Assembly: GCA_933207985.1 (NCBI GenBank)
Contig: OW240916.1
Location: 311,412,767-311,476,766, forward strand
Length of the DNA stretch: 64,000 bases
DNA from: Pelobates cultripes
Taxonomy: Eukaryota > Chordata > Amphibia > Anura > Pelobatidae
Direction: 5' to 3'
The translations under genes were made by a program, and so were the position numbers. The notes under the pieces were generated by a model. The model did not search any database, was not told where the DNA came from, and saw nothing but the letters and a program-made list of their open reading frames with translations. This document shows positions 46,171 through 56,377 of this stretch, one piece after another (within the stretch, counting starts at the first letter, position 1; each line of letters begins with the position of its first letter).

Positions 46171-47446
46171 TCTCTAAATATAATCCCTTATACTACACTA
46201 CATTATCTCTATACATTAATCCCTTTTACTACACTACATTATCTCTAAACATGAATCTCTAATACTACACTACATTATCACTAAACATTAATCCCTTATA
46301 CTACACTACATTATCACTAAACATTAATCACTTATGCTATACTACATTATCTCTAAACATAAATCCCTTATACTACACTACATTATCACTAAACATTAAT
46401 CACTTATGCTATACTACATTATCTCTAAACATGAATCCCTTATACTACACTACATTATCACTAAACATTAATCACTTATACTATACTACATTATCTCTAA
46501 ACATGAATCCCGTATACTACACTACATTATCACTAAACATTAATCCCTTTTATTACACTACATTATCTCTAAACATGAATCCCTTATACTACACTACATT
46601 ATCTTTAAATATAATCCCTTATACTACACTACATTATCTCTAAATATGAATCCCTAATACTACACTACATTATCACTAAACATTAATGCCTTATACTACA
46701 CTACATTATCTCTTAACATGAATCCCTTATACTACACTATATTATCTCTAAATATAATCCCTTATACTACACTGCATTATCTATACATTAATCCCTTATA
46801 CTACACTACATTTTTGTATACAGTAATCACTTATATTACACTACATTATCACTAAACATTAATCCCTTATACTACACTACATTATCTCTATACATCAATC
46901 CCTCATACTACACTACATTATCTCTGTACATTAATCCCTTATACTTCACTGCATTATCTCTAACATTAATCCATTATACTACACTACATTATCACTAAAC
47001 ATTAACCTCTTATACTACACTACATTATCACTAAACATTAATCTCATATACTACACTACATTATCTCTAAACATTAACCCTTTTTACTACACTACAATAT
47101 TGGTAAACATTAATCCCTTATATTACACTACATTATCACTAAACATTAATCTCATATACTACACTACATTATCTCTAAACATTAATCCTTTATACTACAC
47201 TACATTATCACTAAACATTAATCCCATATACTACACTACATTATCTCTAAACATTAATCCCTTATACTACACTACATTATCACTAAACAATAATCCATTA
47301 TACCACACTACATTATCACTAAACAATAATACATTATACTATAATACATTATCAGTAAACATTAATCCCTTATACTACACGACATTATCTCTATACATTA
47401 ACCTCTTTTACTACACTATATTATCACTAAACATTAGTCACTATGC
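46171..47446. repeat. 36-bp minisatellite array
   Basis: About 35 units of a 36-bp monomer, approximately CTAAACATTAATCCCTTATA + CTACACTACATTATCA. Alternating ACATTAATC and ACATGAATC variants give a partial higher-order pattern near 46200-46700. Because 36 is a multiple of three, long ORFs with a 12-residue period (NPLYYTTLSLN) appear; they are artefacts. Confidence 0.92.
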
Positions 47447-47802
47447 CTAATCACTAAACCTTAATTCATATACTACACCAAAATACATTGCCTTATCACT
47501 AAACCTTTACTCATAGACTACACCAAAATTCACTGCCTTATCATTAAACCTTAACTTATACACTACACCAAAATACACTGCCTTATCACTAAACCTCAAC
47601 TCATACACTACACCAAAATACAATGCCTTATCACTAAACCTCAACTCATACAGTACACCAAAATACACTGCCTTATCACTAAACCTTAACTCATGCACTA
47701 TACAAACATACACTGCCTTATCACTAAACCTTTACTCATACACTACACCAAAATACATTGCCTTATCACTAAACCTTAACTCATACACTACATTATATTA
47801 AC
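47447..47802. repeat. 45-bp minisatellite array
   Basis: Eight units of 45 bp, approximately CTTATCACTAAACCTTAACT + CATACACTACACCAAAATACACTGC. It shares TTATCACTAAAC and ACTACAC with the 36-bp monomer, so it is probably derived by extension. The minus-strand ORF (YELRFSDKAVYFGVV period) is an artefact. Confidence 0.92.
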
Positions 47803-48410
47803 CCTAATACTATTTTAATCACATTGACCTTAAAAATATCATGTTATATAAAAGATGCATAGTAACATAGCATGACATGCCATGCCAGAGTTCTCATTGT
47901 TTATTATAATGCCTCCATAACTCTGAGATGCCAGAGGGTCATGCGAATTCCATAACTCTGAAGCGCCGTGTGAGCATGTAAATGAACATATGGCTAGCTG
48001 TGAAAAGGCTTATAAGAGAAATCGTTAACTAACACAAGTACTACAAAAAATAAAAATTGTATTCCCTGTGTTTGAATATCGAAACTTTTACAAATAAAAC
48101 CAATTTGCTGTGCATATAAAATAATATTAAAAAAAATGATGTGACATTACAATAAGTAGTACATTCACAAATGACAAACACTTTCAATTCTAGGGGGCAG
48201 ATGTATAAAGATATGCTTCTATTCTTATAATGTTATAATAGGTCTCAATTAAAAAATACTTGATTGAAATTAAATTACAAAATCAATTTTGAATGAATGC
48301 ATAATATTAAAAGCCACAATGGCCAACAATTGATTATTCTGGATAAGCAGAGACAAAAACATTTGAGAACAATAAATAACTTTTTTTTTATTATTATTTT
48401 TGAAATACAC
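47803..48410. other. Unassigned AT-rich spacer
   Basis: Nothing recognised between the minisatellite and the Tc1-like transposon. Confidence 0.4.
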
Positions 48411-48412
48411 TA

Positions 48413-48614
48413 CAGGGAGTGCAGAATTATTAGGCAAATGAGTATTTTGACCACATCATCCTCTTTATGCATGTTGTCTTACTCCAAGCTGTATAGGCTC
48501 GAAAGCCTACTACCAATTAAGCATATTAGGTGATGTGCATCTCTGTAATGAGAAGGGGTGTGGTCTAATGACATCAACACCCTATATCAGGTGTGCATAA
48601 TTATTAGGCAACTT
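48413..48614 (+). repeat. Left IR/DR of the Tc1-like element
   Basis: Outer repeat 48413-48437 and inner repeat 48592-48614. Both contain AATTATTAGGCAA, the probable transposase-binding core. Confidence 0.9.
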
Positions 48615-48630
48615 CCTTTCCTTTGGCAAA

Positions 48631-49647
48631 ATGGGTCAAAAGAAGGACTTGACAGGCTCAGAAAAGTCAAAAATAGTGAGATATCTTGCAGAGGGATGCA
48701 GCACTCTTAAAATTGCAAAGCTTCTGAAGCGTGATCATCGAACAATCAAGCGTTTCATTCAAAATAGTCAACAGGGTCGCAAGAAGCGTGTGGAAAAACC
48801 AAGGCGCAAAATAACTGCCCATGAACTGAGAAAAGTCAAGCGTGCAGCTGCCACGATGCCACTTGCCACCAGTTTGGCCATATTTCAGAGCTGCAACATC
48901 ACTGGAGTGCCCAAAAGCACAAGGTGTGCAATACTCAGAGACATGGCCAAGGTAAGAAAGGCTGAAAGACGACCACCACTGAACAAGACACACAAGCTGA
49001 AACGTCAAGACTGGGCCAAGAAATATCTCAAGACTGATTTTTCTAAGGTTTTATGGACTGATGAAATGAGAGTGAGTCTTGATGGGCCAGATGGATGGGC
49101 CCGTGGCTGGATTGGTAAAGGGCAGAGAGCTCCAGTCCGACTCAGACGCCAGCAAGGTGGAGGTGGAGTACTGGTTTGGGCTGGTATCATCAAAGATGAG
49201 CTTGTGGGGCCTTTTCGGGTTGAGGATGGAGTCAAGCTCAACTCCCAGTCCTACTGCCAGTTCCTGGAAGACACCTTCTTCAAGCAGTGGTACAGGAAGA
49301 AGTCTGCATCCTTCAAGAAAAACATGATTTTCATGCAGGACAATGCTCCATCACACGCGTCCAAGTACTCCACAGCGTGGCTGGCAAGAAAGGGTATAAA
49401 AGAAGGAAATCTAATGACATGGCCTCCTTGTTCACCTGATCTGAACCCCATTGAGAACCTGTGGTCCATCATCAAATGTGAGATTTACAAGGAGGGAAAA
49501 CAGTACACCTCTCTGAACAGTGTCTGGGAGGCTGTGGTTGCTGCTGCACGCAATGTTGATGGTGAACAGATCAAAACACTGACAGAATCCATGGATGGCA
49601 GGCTTTTGAGTGTCCTTGCAAAGAAAGGTGGCTATATTGGTCACTGA
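48631..49647 (+). CDS. Tc1-like transposase, DD37E, intact
   Basis: A 338-residue protein, the usual length for Tc1 transposases, with no stop or frameshift. It cuts and pastes its own element at TA sites in the nucleus. Residues 1-45 form a PAIRED-like helix-turn-helix (KSKIVRYLAEGCSTLKIAKL). GRKKRVEKPRRK at 49-60 takes the place of the linker GRPR motif and looks like a nuclear localisation signal. A second helical DNA-binding segment spans about 61-110. The catalytic domain has D144 in LWTDEM, D237 in FMQDNAPSH and E275 in LNPIENLW; 37 residues separate the last two, so this is DD37E, not the DD34E of classical Tc1. A glycine-rich RRQQGGGGVLVW block (172-183) matches the Tc1 G-rich loop. 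The ATG has a purine at -3 and G at +4. It lies between inner repeats 16 bp upstream and 116 bp downstream, and AATAAA follows at 49726. Nothing in the sequence excludes activity, but activity is not shown. Confidence 0.95.
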   Translation: MGQKKDLTGSEKSKIVRYLAEGCSTLKIAKLLKRDHRTIKRFIQNSQQGRKKRVEKPRRKITAHELRKVKRAAATMPLATSLAIFQSCNITGVPKSTRCAILRDMAKVRKAERRPPLNKTHKLKRQDWAKKYLKTDFSKVLWTDEMRVSLDGPDGWARGWIGKGQRAPVRLRRQQGGGGVLVWAGIIKDELVGPFRVEDGVKLNSQSYCQFLEDTFFKQWYRKKSASFKKNMIFMQDNAPSHASKYSTAWLARKGIKEGNLMTWPPCSPDLNPIENLWSIIKCEIYKEGKQYTSLNSVWEAVVAAARNVDGEQIKTLTESMDGRLLSVLAKKGGYIGH

Positions 49648-49725
49648 TTTGTTTTTGTTTTGTTTTTGAATGTCAGAAATGTATATTTGTGAATGTTGAG
49701 ATGTTATATTGGTTTCACTGGTAAT

Positions 49726-49731
49726 AATAAA
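49726..49731 (+). terminator. Polyadenylation signal of the transposase
   Basis: AATAAA 79 nt after the stop codon and before the inner repeat. Plausible by position only. Confidence 0.45.
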
Positions 49732-49763
49732 TAATTGAAATGGGTATATATTTGTTTTTTGTT

Positions 49764-49975
49764 AAGTTGCCTAATAATTATGCACAGTAATAGTCACCTG
49801 CACACACAGATATCCCCCTAACATAGCTAAAACTAAAAACAAACTAAAAACTACTTCCAAAAATATTCAGCTTTGATATTAATGAGTTTTTTGGGTTCAT
49901 TGAGAACATGGTTGTTGTTCAATAATAAAATTAATCCTCAAAAATACAACTTGCCTAATAATTCTGCACTCCCTG
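49764..49975 (-). repeat. Right IR/DR of the Tc1-like element
   Basis: Inner repeat 49764-49786 is a 23-bp exact complement of the left inner repeat. The outer repeat at 49951-49975 is complementary to the left outer repeat over 25 bp. Confidence 0.9.
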
Positions 49976-49977
49976 TA

Positions 49978-51920
49978 TATGGACAATATAATTAGTGAAA
50001 AGAGTAGAAAATGTTAGCAGACAATGAATTATTCATTAAAATTATATATAAATAATAATAAATATAAATAATAATACATTTGTATACAGTAAAACATTTG
50101 ACTGTATGCATGTCTAAATAAAACAATTTGAAAATATGAGGAGGATTACATACTGATTTGTGCTGGTCTATATTCCAATCTGCTAGTTTAATCTAAATTT
50201 TGTTGTTTTGCTGATCGCAATTCACTATTTGTCGAATAAAACCCACATTAGTATTGCAGCATACAACTTGTGATATTGCACATCAAAGGGATACAGAAAG
50301 AATAGGAACTGGAGAGATCATGTCTCCTTTCCCAGGAGTTCCAGCATGACACAGCTAATCATCTGCAGAGTTTTTAATAGATTATGTTGTATAAAGTCCC
50401 TTTCACCTCCTGTATTAATCCATTATAATTAGAAGCACTTACATTTCAGTTGAAATAGTTACGTGGAAAAATCGCTCACTTTGGTTCTGCTGATATTATT
50501 CAAAATACCATCAAAACAGAAAATAACGATCTATCATTGGGAAGAAAAAAATGAAAACTTGCCTATCTACAAATATTACCATCTGCAAAATGGTGAACTT
50601 CGTAATCATGAATGGTACAAGCGACACGACTACAGGATTTTTTCTGAACTTCCAGTAGTGCGTACAAATATTCCTCATTCTATCTTGAAAACCATAGCAT
50701 TGCTTACTACATACTACGTATTATATATTTTTTTAGTCCGCTCTTGTGTAGAGATCACTCCTTAAGGATCAACTAAAAAAGCCCCCTGGCACTTTAATGA
50801 TGTTTTTAGAAACGCTCTTAGTAGGACTTGGAATGGATACATCTGATTCTGAGTTTTGAGTGATGGTCAATAACTGTGTAACTTAACAAACTTAGGCTGT
50901 ATATACTGTTTGTGAGAGATAAGATCATTCTGAGCCAGCAGTATTGACTCATTCAGATCCCCCATCTTTTGTTTTAATATTTAATTATCACTTTTTTCAC
51001 GTTTTTCATTTATTTATGTTGTTTTGTACATATTAGCTTTGTGTAGTGTATATTAAAAACTAAAAAAAAGCAGTATTGATTTTAATTGTATCAATTAGTA
51101 CTACCAATACCAATATGAATTTACGAGTGGTAGTAACTGTTTAAGACCTGGTCCCCTTTACATTTTCTTGCATTTGGAGATCACTTCCTAAATTAAATTA
51201 TTTTGTGTTCCACTATGTATTGGGTTGAGCCCGATTTATCCAGCCGGCCTATGGGGCTGAACTTCAGTCCAATTCCTGTGGCTCCTTTTTTCTATTATAT
51301 ATTAAATATTATATATACAAATCAGACCCTGAATAATGACATTGCAGTTATTAAATGATTGCATGACAAAACCCAGTATTGTAAATTAGCGCCATCTAGT
51401 GATCTAACTAGGTAGTTGCATTATGCTCTTTCTTGAAGTGATGCGCAACTAGAGTTTGGGCAAACATTTTACTAACGTATATAAACAAATGGAACTGCTC
51501 GTGACAGTAGGATAACAACATTGAAAGCTGGACACAAGAAATGGTGCTACACCATGTATCTAAGCAATATGACAATGTTACCTTTAATTAATGTCATTAA
51601 GTGACAGATATACAGTCTAAACTACTGTTGTCTCACTCTATCAATTTAATAACCTCCTGTAATATTCTTTTTACCACTGTCCCTCTGTTGGTCCTTGTTG
51701 TCTGTCTTGTAGTCTCTCTGTACTGTGCAGCCTCCTTTCCCACAATTCTTGTCTCTGGTGTCTCTTGTTAACTTCCTTGTCAAGTGAGTCCAAAAGTATT
51801 TCACTTCTCTTATTTGTATACTTTCCATGTGCCTGTCTCGGAATCTTTTCTGTTGCACATTGCTAGAAGTGCCTTGACAAGCAGGTAAAGACAGCTTAAA
51901 ATCACTGCAGATTTGTGATT
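49978..51920. other. Unassigned
   Basis: The 100-codon plus ORF at 50463-50765 and the 96-codon minus ORF at 51646-51936 have no recognised motif and no paired splice sites. Left as unexplained. Confidence 0.4.
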
Positions 51921-52119
51921 TGTGTGGGAAAAACAAGTCTTATGGCTTGACTGGTGCGCAGATTTTAGTTAAACATTGTATTAACTATACATACCAAGTT
52001 GCGGTGGGTAAAAAAGTGTGGATGAACACCCCTTCCACCTGAAATTGGCGGATCGTTAATACATTGCTAAACACAAATACACACACTAGTCAAGCCATAA
52101 GACTTGCTTTTCCCACAGA
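51921..52119. mobile_element. Fold-back element with ~33-bp inverted ends
   Basis: TGTGGGAAAAACAAGTCTTA then TGGCTTGACT (51923-51952) faces its near complement at 52087-52117, enclosing about 135 bp. Probably a MITE. The target duplication is not clear. Confidence 0.65.
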
Positions 52120-53179
52120 AAGCTCACTTTAACAATGCTCTCACTACTGCAAAGGATTTTGGTTAGGCATATGCAAATTAGCTCAACAAAAAAAATTTGC
52201 CTCATAATTCCACTTTATACATGGATTCCTAGAAAAAATAAATAGTGTTGTACACTTTATTCACAGAAAATATGTAACATTAAATAAATAATAATCCCCT
52301 GTAACTCAAATTTTTTAATATATATATTTTTTTGCCACAAGCCATAAAAAAAACAAAAAATGTTTTATAAGGATTATACTTTGAACAGAGAATGATTCAA
52401 ATTTTATCAATAAAATTAGTTTCAAGCAAAGCATCTTTCTAGGCCTGGAGGCAGTGCATGGTATCTAAAAGAAATGGTTAATCATGGTTTGAATAGTCCT
52501 GAAGTGTAGGCCCATAGTATCTCAGGATACTGCACAAAAACCTGTCCCATTCAATATCACAGGAAGTACCCATAAATGCACAGGTTTATTGCTCAAAAAT
52601 AGCATATAAAGCAACAGATAGCAGACAATATCTTCTAACATCCCCACATTGTAGATGTAGTGCAGGTATATTTAATAACATTAAATGGCTACCAGTACAT
52701 GTAACTGTGAGAGAGACAGGGGGGGAAAGACCAGACAAAATGTTGATAAACTGGATGGAAAGACCCCCTAATGATGATCATGTTTCACGTCTGTATCAAC
52801 ACCTTATCAATATAACCAGCACAGATATCATTTTTCTAATGGGAACACTAGTGTAAATATGACCATTGGCTTATCATTTTCCACAAGTTACCCCCTGATT
52901 TGTTAGACGTAGCCCCTGTCTTGTTGGAGCTGCGGCAATTAGGCCACACAAGGGGTTTAATTGTCCTTTGTATTTTGGACTTAGTCCTGAAGTATACTAA
53001 ATGTATACAGTGTTAATGCAGTTTGTTTGTGCTGGGTAAATACCTATAATAATCCTCATTTTAATGAGAATATATTGAGGCAATATAGACTTCGCAAAAT
53101 ATGTTTGTTGTAATGTGAAAGTAGAAAACTATTCTCTCGCCCTTGAAAACTATCAATGAACGGACACTGAATATGATTG
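52120..53179. other. Unassigned
   Basis: AT-rich, no motif or element ends. Confidence 0.4.
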
Positions 53180-53560
53180 TTAAAGGGTTACTCCAACTAG
53201 TTTTCCAAGTATCTTTATTTTACTTTTAAATGTCTTCAACTGGTCTTGTGCCTTTTTCCCTCCACCTAATATAAAAAAAAAACCTGTAAAAGAAGGTTCA
53301 AAATTACCTAAAATCTAGCACAATTCTCCCCAATCCTTCCCATGCCTCGTCTCTCATCACAACACATTAATTCCCTCTCTGAGGTCCAATCAAATGGTTA
53401 TCATGGTGAAGCATTGTTGGACCTTTGGCGCATGCCAATCAGCTTCTTCTGATAGAGAAGCATGGAATCCAACAATTCTCTATTCTATCTGAAACAGTGA
53501 ACGCTACACTCACATGATGCATTGTGAACGTTCACATTGAGGGTCATGTATAAAGCACAG
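53180..53560 (+). mobile_element. TTAA MITE-like, left end only
   Basis: TTAAAGGGTTACTCCAAC opens a segment whose middle (GGTCCAATCA..., GCCAATCAGCTTCTTCTGAT) resembles other TTAA MITEs, but the terminal hairpin differs and no right end is found. May be a related subfamily. Confidence 0.4.
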
Positions 53561-53939
53561 TCACTAAAAGTGACACAACCAGCATGGCTTTTCCATGGGT
53601 TTCTATGGTCATTGTTCATCTTCTCAAACTTTTCCCCATACATGCTTTTTATGTAAATCCCTAATATTTTATATTATTTGTTAGGCAGTTGGGCTCTAAT
53701 ATTTCTTGTCCTGATCATAGGCGTGCGCACGGGGTGTGCCGGGTGTGCCTGGGCACACCTTAATCCCCGCGGCACGCCTATGTGTATTGAGACCGGCAGG
53801 GGACATCTCAGGATCTCCCCTGTCGGCTCATGCAGAGCCAGCGCTATCCAAGCGCCGGCTCTGCTCTCAGCCTCCCTCCCCACTGAGGGAGGCAGGAGAG
53901 GACCCGGCGGAGCTATTGCCGGCAGCTCCGCCGGGTTCC

Positions 53940-53987
53940 TCTCGCGAGATATAAGCGTTGCCACGGCAACGCTCAAATCTCGCGAGA
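53940..53987. promoter_or_regulatory. Paired TCTCGCGAGA motifs around an RFX X-box palindrome
   Basis: TCTCGCGAGA at 53940-53949 and 53978-53987 matches the vertebrate core-promoter motif bound by BANP. Between them GTTGCCACGGCAAC (53957-53970) is a perfect X-box palindrome of the RFX type. The arrangement is symmetric. Motif identity is seen; binding or promoter function is inference. Confidence 0.6.
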
Positions 53988-54023
53988 GTGAACTCTAGCC
54001 CCACAGGGGCTAGAGTTCACTCT
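53985..54023. repeat. Perfect 18-bp hairpin
   Basis: AGAGTGAACTCTAGCCCC and its exact complement with an ACA loop, abutting the second TCTCGCGAGA motif. Confidence 0.9.
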
Positions 54024-54118
54024 CCACTGGACCACCAGGGAAGGAATCAGCCTCAACAAGGATCCCCCCTCCCTACAAAAGGTAAGAAGGGAGGGGGGAT
54101 AGCATGTAGTGTACTCCC

Positions 54119-54840
54119 ACCCCCCACAATCACCCACCCACATACAGCACACACACACAGCACACACACATTCAGCACCCACAGACATACACAGCACCCA
54201 CACACATTCAGCACCCACAGACATACACAGCACCCACAGACATACACAGCACCCACACACATTCAGCACCCACAGACACTCAGCACCCACAGACATTCAG
54301 CACCCACAGACATACACAGCACCCACAGACATACACAGCACCCACAGACATACAGCACCCACAGACATTCAGCACCCACACACATACACAGCACCCACAG
54401 ACATACAGCACCCACACACATACAGCACCCACAGACATGCAGCACCCACAGACATACAGCACCCACACACATACAGAACCCACAGACATACACAGCACCC
54501 ACACACATACAGCACCCACAGACATACACAGCACCAACACACATAGCACCCTCACACACAGCACAGCACCCTCACACACAGCACAGCACACTAACAGTAC
54601 CCTCACAAACACAACCCTAACAAACACACACACAGCACACTACCAGTACCCTCACACACATACAGCACCCTCACACACAGTACATTAACAGCACCCTCAC
54701 AAGCGCACACACACACACAAACAGCATCCTCACACACAGTATATTAACAGCATCCTCACAAGCACGCATACACAAACACCCTCACCCACAGAGCACACTA
54801 CCAGCATCGTCACACACACATCACACTAACAGCACCCTCA
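54119..54840. repeat. CAGCACCCACAGACATACA minisatellite with AC runs
   Basis: Dozens of units of 15-21 bp variants (CAGCACCCACACACATT, CAGCACCCTCACACA). It is inside the hAT-like element. Reading frames on both strands stay open because the units lack stops. Confidence 0.92.
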
Positions 54841-54872
54841 CATACAGCAGTGTGTGTATGTGTGTGTATATA

Positions 54873-54920
<48 letters not shown>

Positions 54921-54950
54921 TATACATACATACATACATATATATATGCG
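54841..54950. repeat. TG/TA/CA run, cruciform-prone
   Basis: TGTGTGTATATATG...TATATA...CACACATATATA; self-complementary simple repeat. Confidence 0.85.
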
Positions 54951-55015
54951 GCGTGTGCTTGTGCTTTAGGGTGCACACCCTAATGCAATAGGCTGCGCAC
55001 GCCTATGGTCCTGAT

Positions 55016-56377
55016 GGATATTTTATTTTAAACTGGATTAAGGAGGTAGGCTTAAAATATACAATGTTCTTTTGTTTTTTACATTTTTTTTTTAATTTTG
55101 AATTTTTTTAAAAATATTAGACTTTAATACTTTAATATTCACATATGCATAGCTGGATGAATTTGTACAGTCGTTTTTCCATTTTTTTCAATACTGTTAA
55201 AAGCTCCTATTTTCATTTATTTCCATTACCCATGTCTCCTACTGAGATCAGGTTTCAATGGGTGTTACACTTGCTGTAAGACACACCTGTCCTGCATACC
55301 CCCTTTTGCAAAGCACAGACTTTCTTCCTGTAACAGGTTAAAATTCACCAACACTTTATTTTGGCTTTGTTTTTATGTAAATAAAACTTATCTGATCTTT
55401 TGCTCTCTCTCTTCATTCTCAGATTGTCTTTTCAAAGCTCCTGCAATAAATCATTCTGGCTGTTTCGCTCAGTTCTTGCAGCGGATTTTTTCCACAAAGA
55501 GCCTGTCCCCTCCCCTCCCCCTAGTTACATTTTCAGGCATTGCTTTCCTTTAGGTTGAATTTAATCATGAGACGCACCCAGAGGAGGGGTTCCTTGGTAA
55601 TGGACAAGTAGAGAATAACCTTATCTCTCTGTCAATTGGCACAGACATAACTGACTTAGAGTAGGGGTAGGGCTATTTTTCCAAACTCTTTATTTTTGTT
55701 TTGCAATGGATAGCAAATATACATGCATATCACAATAGAATAATTTATAGCGTTATACATTAAATGTTACCTAGGTAATGTGACTTTGATAATGATTTTT
55801 TTTTAAAGTATATATATATATATATCTCATGAGCATTGACCTAGTGGACATTGGTAAATCATGACATATGTGAACACTTTTATATCAATGTCCTAGTCTA
55901 GGTGGAGTGGTGACATAAGAAGTGTGTTCCAAAGTAATAAAGGTGTGGTAGCCCATATGCATTGGCTCCCATGCAGAAGTAAATCGTTGGACCATGCATG
56001 GATCATTAGAGTAAAAGTGTAGTTCCTTATTACAAGATATAAATTATAAGAGTAAGTATCGTGTGTAATTTCTCTTCCTTAGAAGGAGCAGCAGACATAT
56101 GAACATTATAGACTACACTCAAGTGCCCCCAACCAATAGGGTTTCAGGGTGAGGTGGGGGTGTCATGCGCTATATAATAGCATGCTGCATAAGGCAAAAA
56201 TATACTTTTATTTGAACGATAGCAATTGGGGAGACTTTGCTCAGATGTGCCCTGAACCTGATAAGGTAACATAGTGTTGAAGCAATAGAAAGCATCAAAC
56301 AGAATATGAATATAATAATGGAAAAAAATGCAACAACATAACAATATTTGGAGAAGTAACAGCATCACCAGTGCTAG
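55016..56377. other. Unassigned
   Basis: Includes a pyrimidine-rich patch near 55500-55520 and a TA run near 55811-55824. The 74-codon minus ORF at 56144-56368 may be the far end of the L1 remnant but shows no motif. Confidence 0.35.

Larger units (their letters stand above)
48411..49977 (+). mobile_element. Full-length Tc1-like DNA transposon (DD37E type)
   Basis: The 1563-bp element (48413-49975) has a TA duplication at each edge (48411-48412, 49976-49977). The outer terminal repeats match over 25 bp, starting CAGGGAGTGCAGAATTATTA. Inner repeats of 23 bp (TGTGCATAATTATTAGGCAA...) lie about 180-190 bp inside each outer repeat, the IR/DR layout of Tc1 elements. One uninterrupted transposase gene occupies the middle. 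From memory the DD37E spacing and ends fit the vertebrate TRT group, known for horizontal transfer; that name was not checked. Confidence 0.95.
53708..55015. mobile_element. hAT-like element with captured minisatellite and TF-site palindrome
   Basis: The element 53716-55007 begins CATAGGCGTGCGCAC and ends GTGCGCACGCCTATG, an exact inverted repeat. An exact GTCCTGAT duplication flanks it (53708-53715, 55008-55015), matching hAT insertion. The left 350 bp is GC-rich and full of hairpins, the middle is a CAGCACCCACAGACATA minisatellite, and the right part is AC and TA runs. No transposase is present. The many His/Thr-rich or Cys/Val-rich ORFs across it are tandem-repeat artefacts. Confidence 0.85.

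Noticed and set aside
46431..47450. ORFs of 70 and 116 codons with a NPLYYTTLSLN period
   Set aside because: Direct translation of a 36-bp tandem repeat; length divisible by three keeps the frame open.
47447..47802. CRISPR-like regular spacing
   Set aside because: Whole 45-bp units are similar, with no unique spacers, and the setting is vertebrate; it is a minisatellite.
48667..49644. Several ORFs on the minus strand and in a shifted frame across the transposase
   Set aside because: Shadows of the intact 338-aa transposase ORF.
50463..50765. 100-codon plus-strand ORF containing ENLPIYKYYHLQNGELRNHE
   Set aside because: No recognisable family, no splice sites I can defend and AT-driven composition; left unannotated rather than called a gene.
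53958..54688. Several overlapping ORFs of 70-220 codons rich in His/Thr/Pro or Cys/Val on both strands
   Set aside because: They follow the CAGCACCCACAGACATA minisatellite in several frames; low complexity and no start or splice context.
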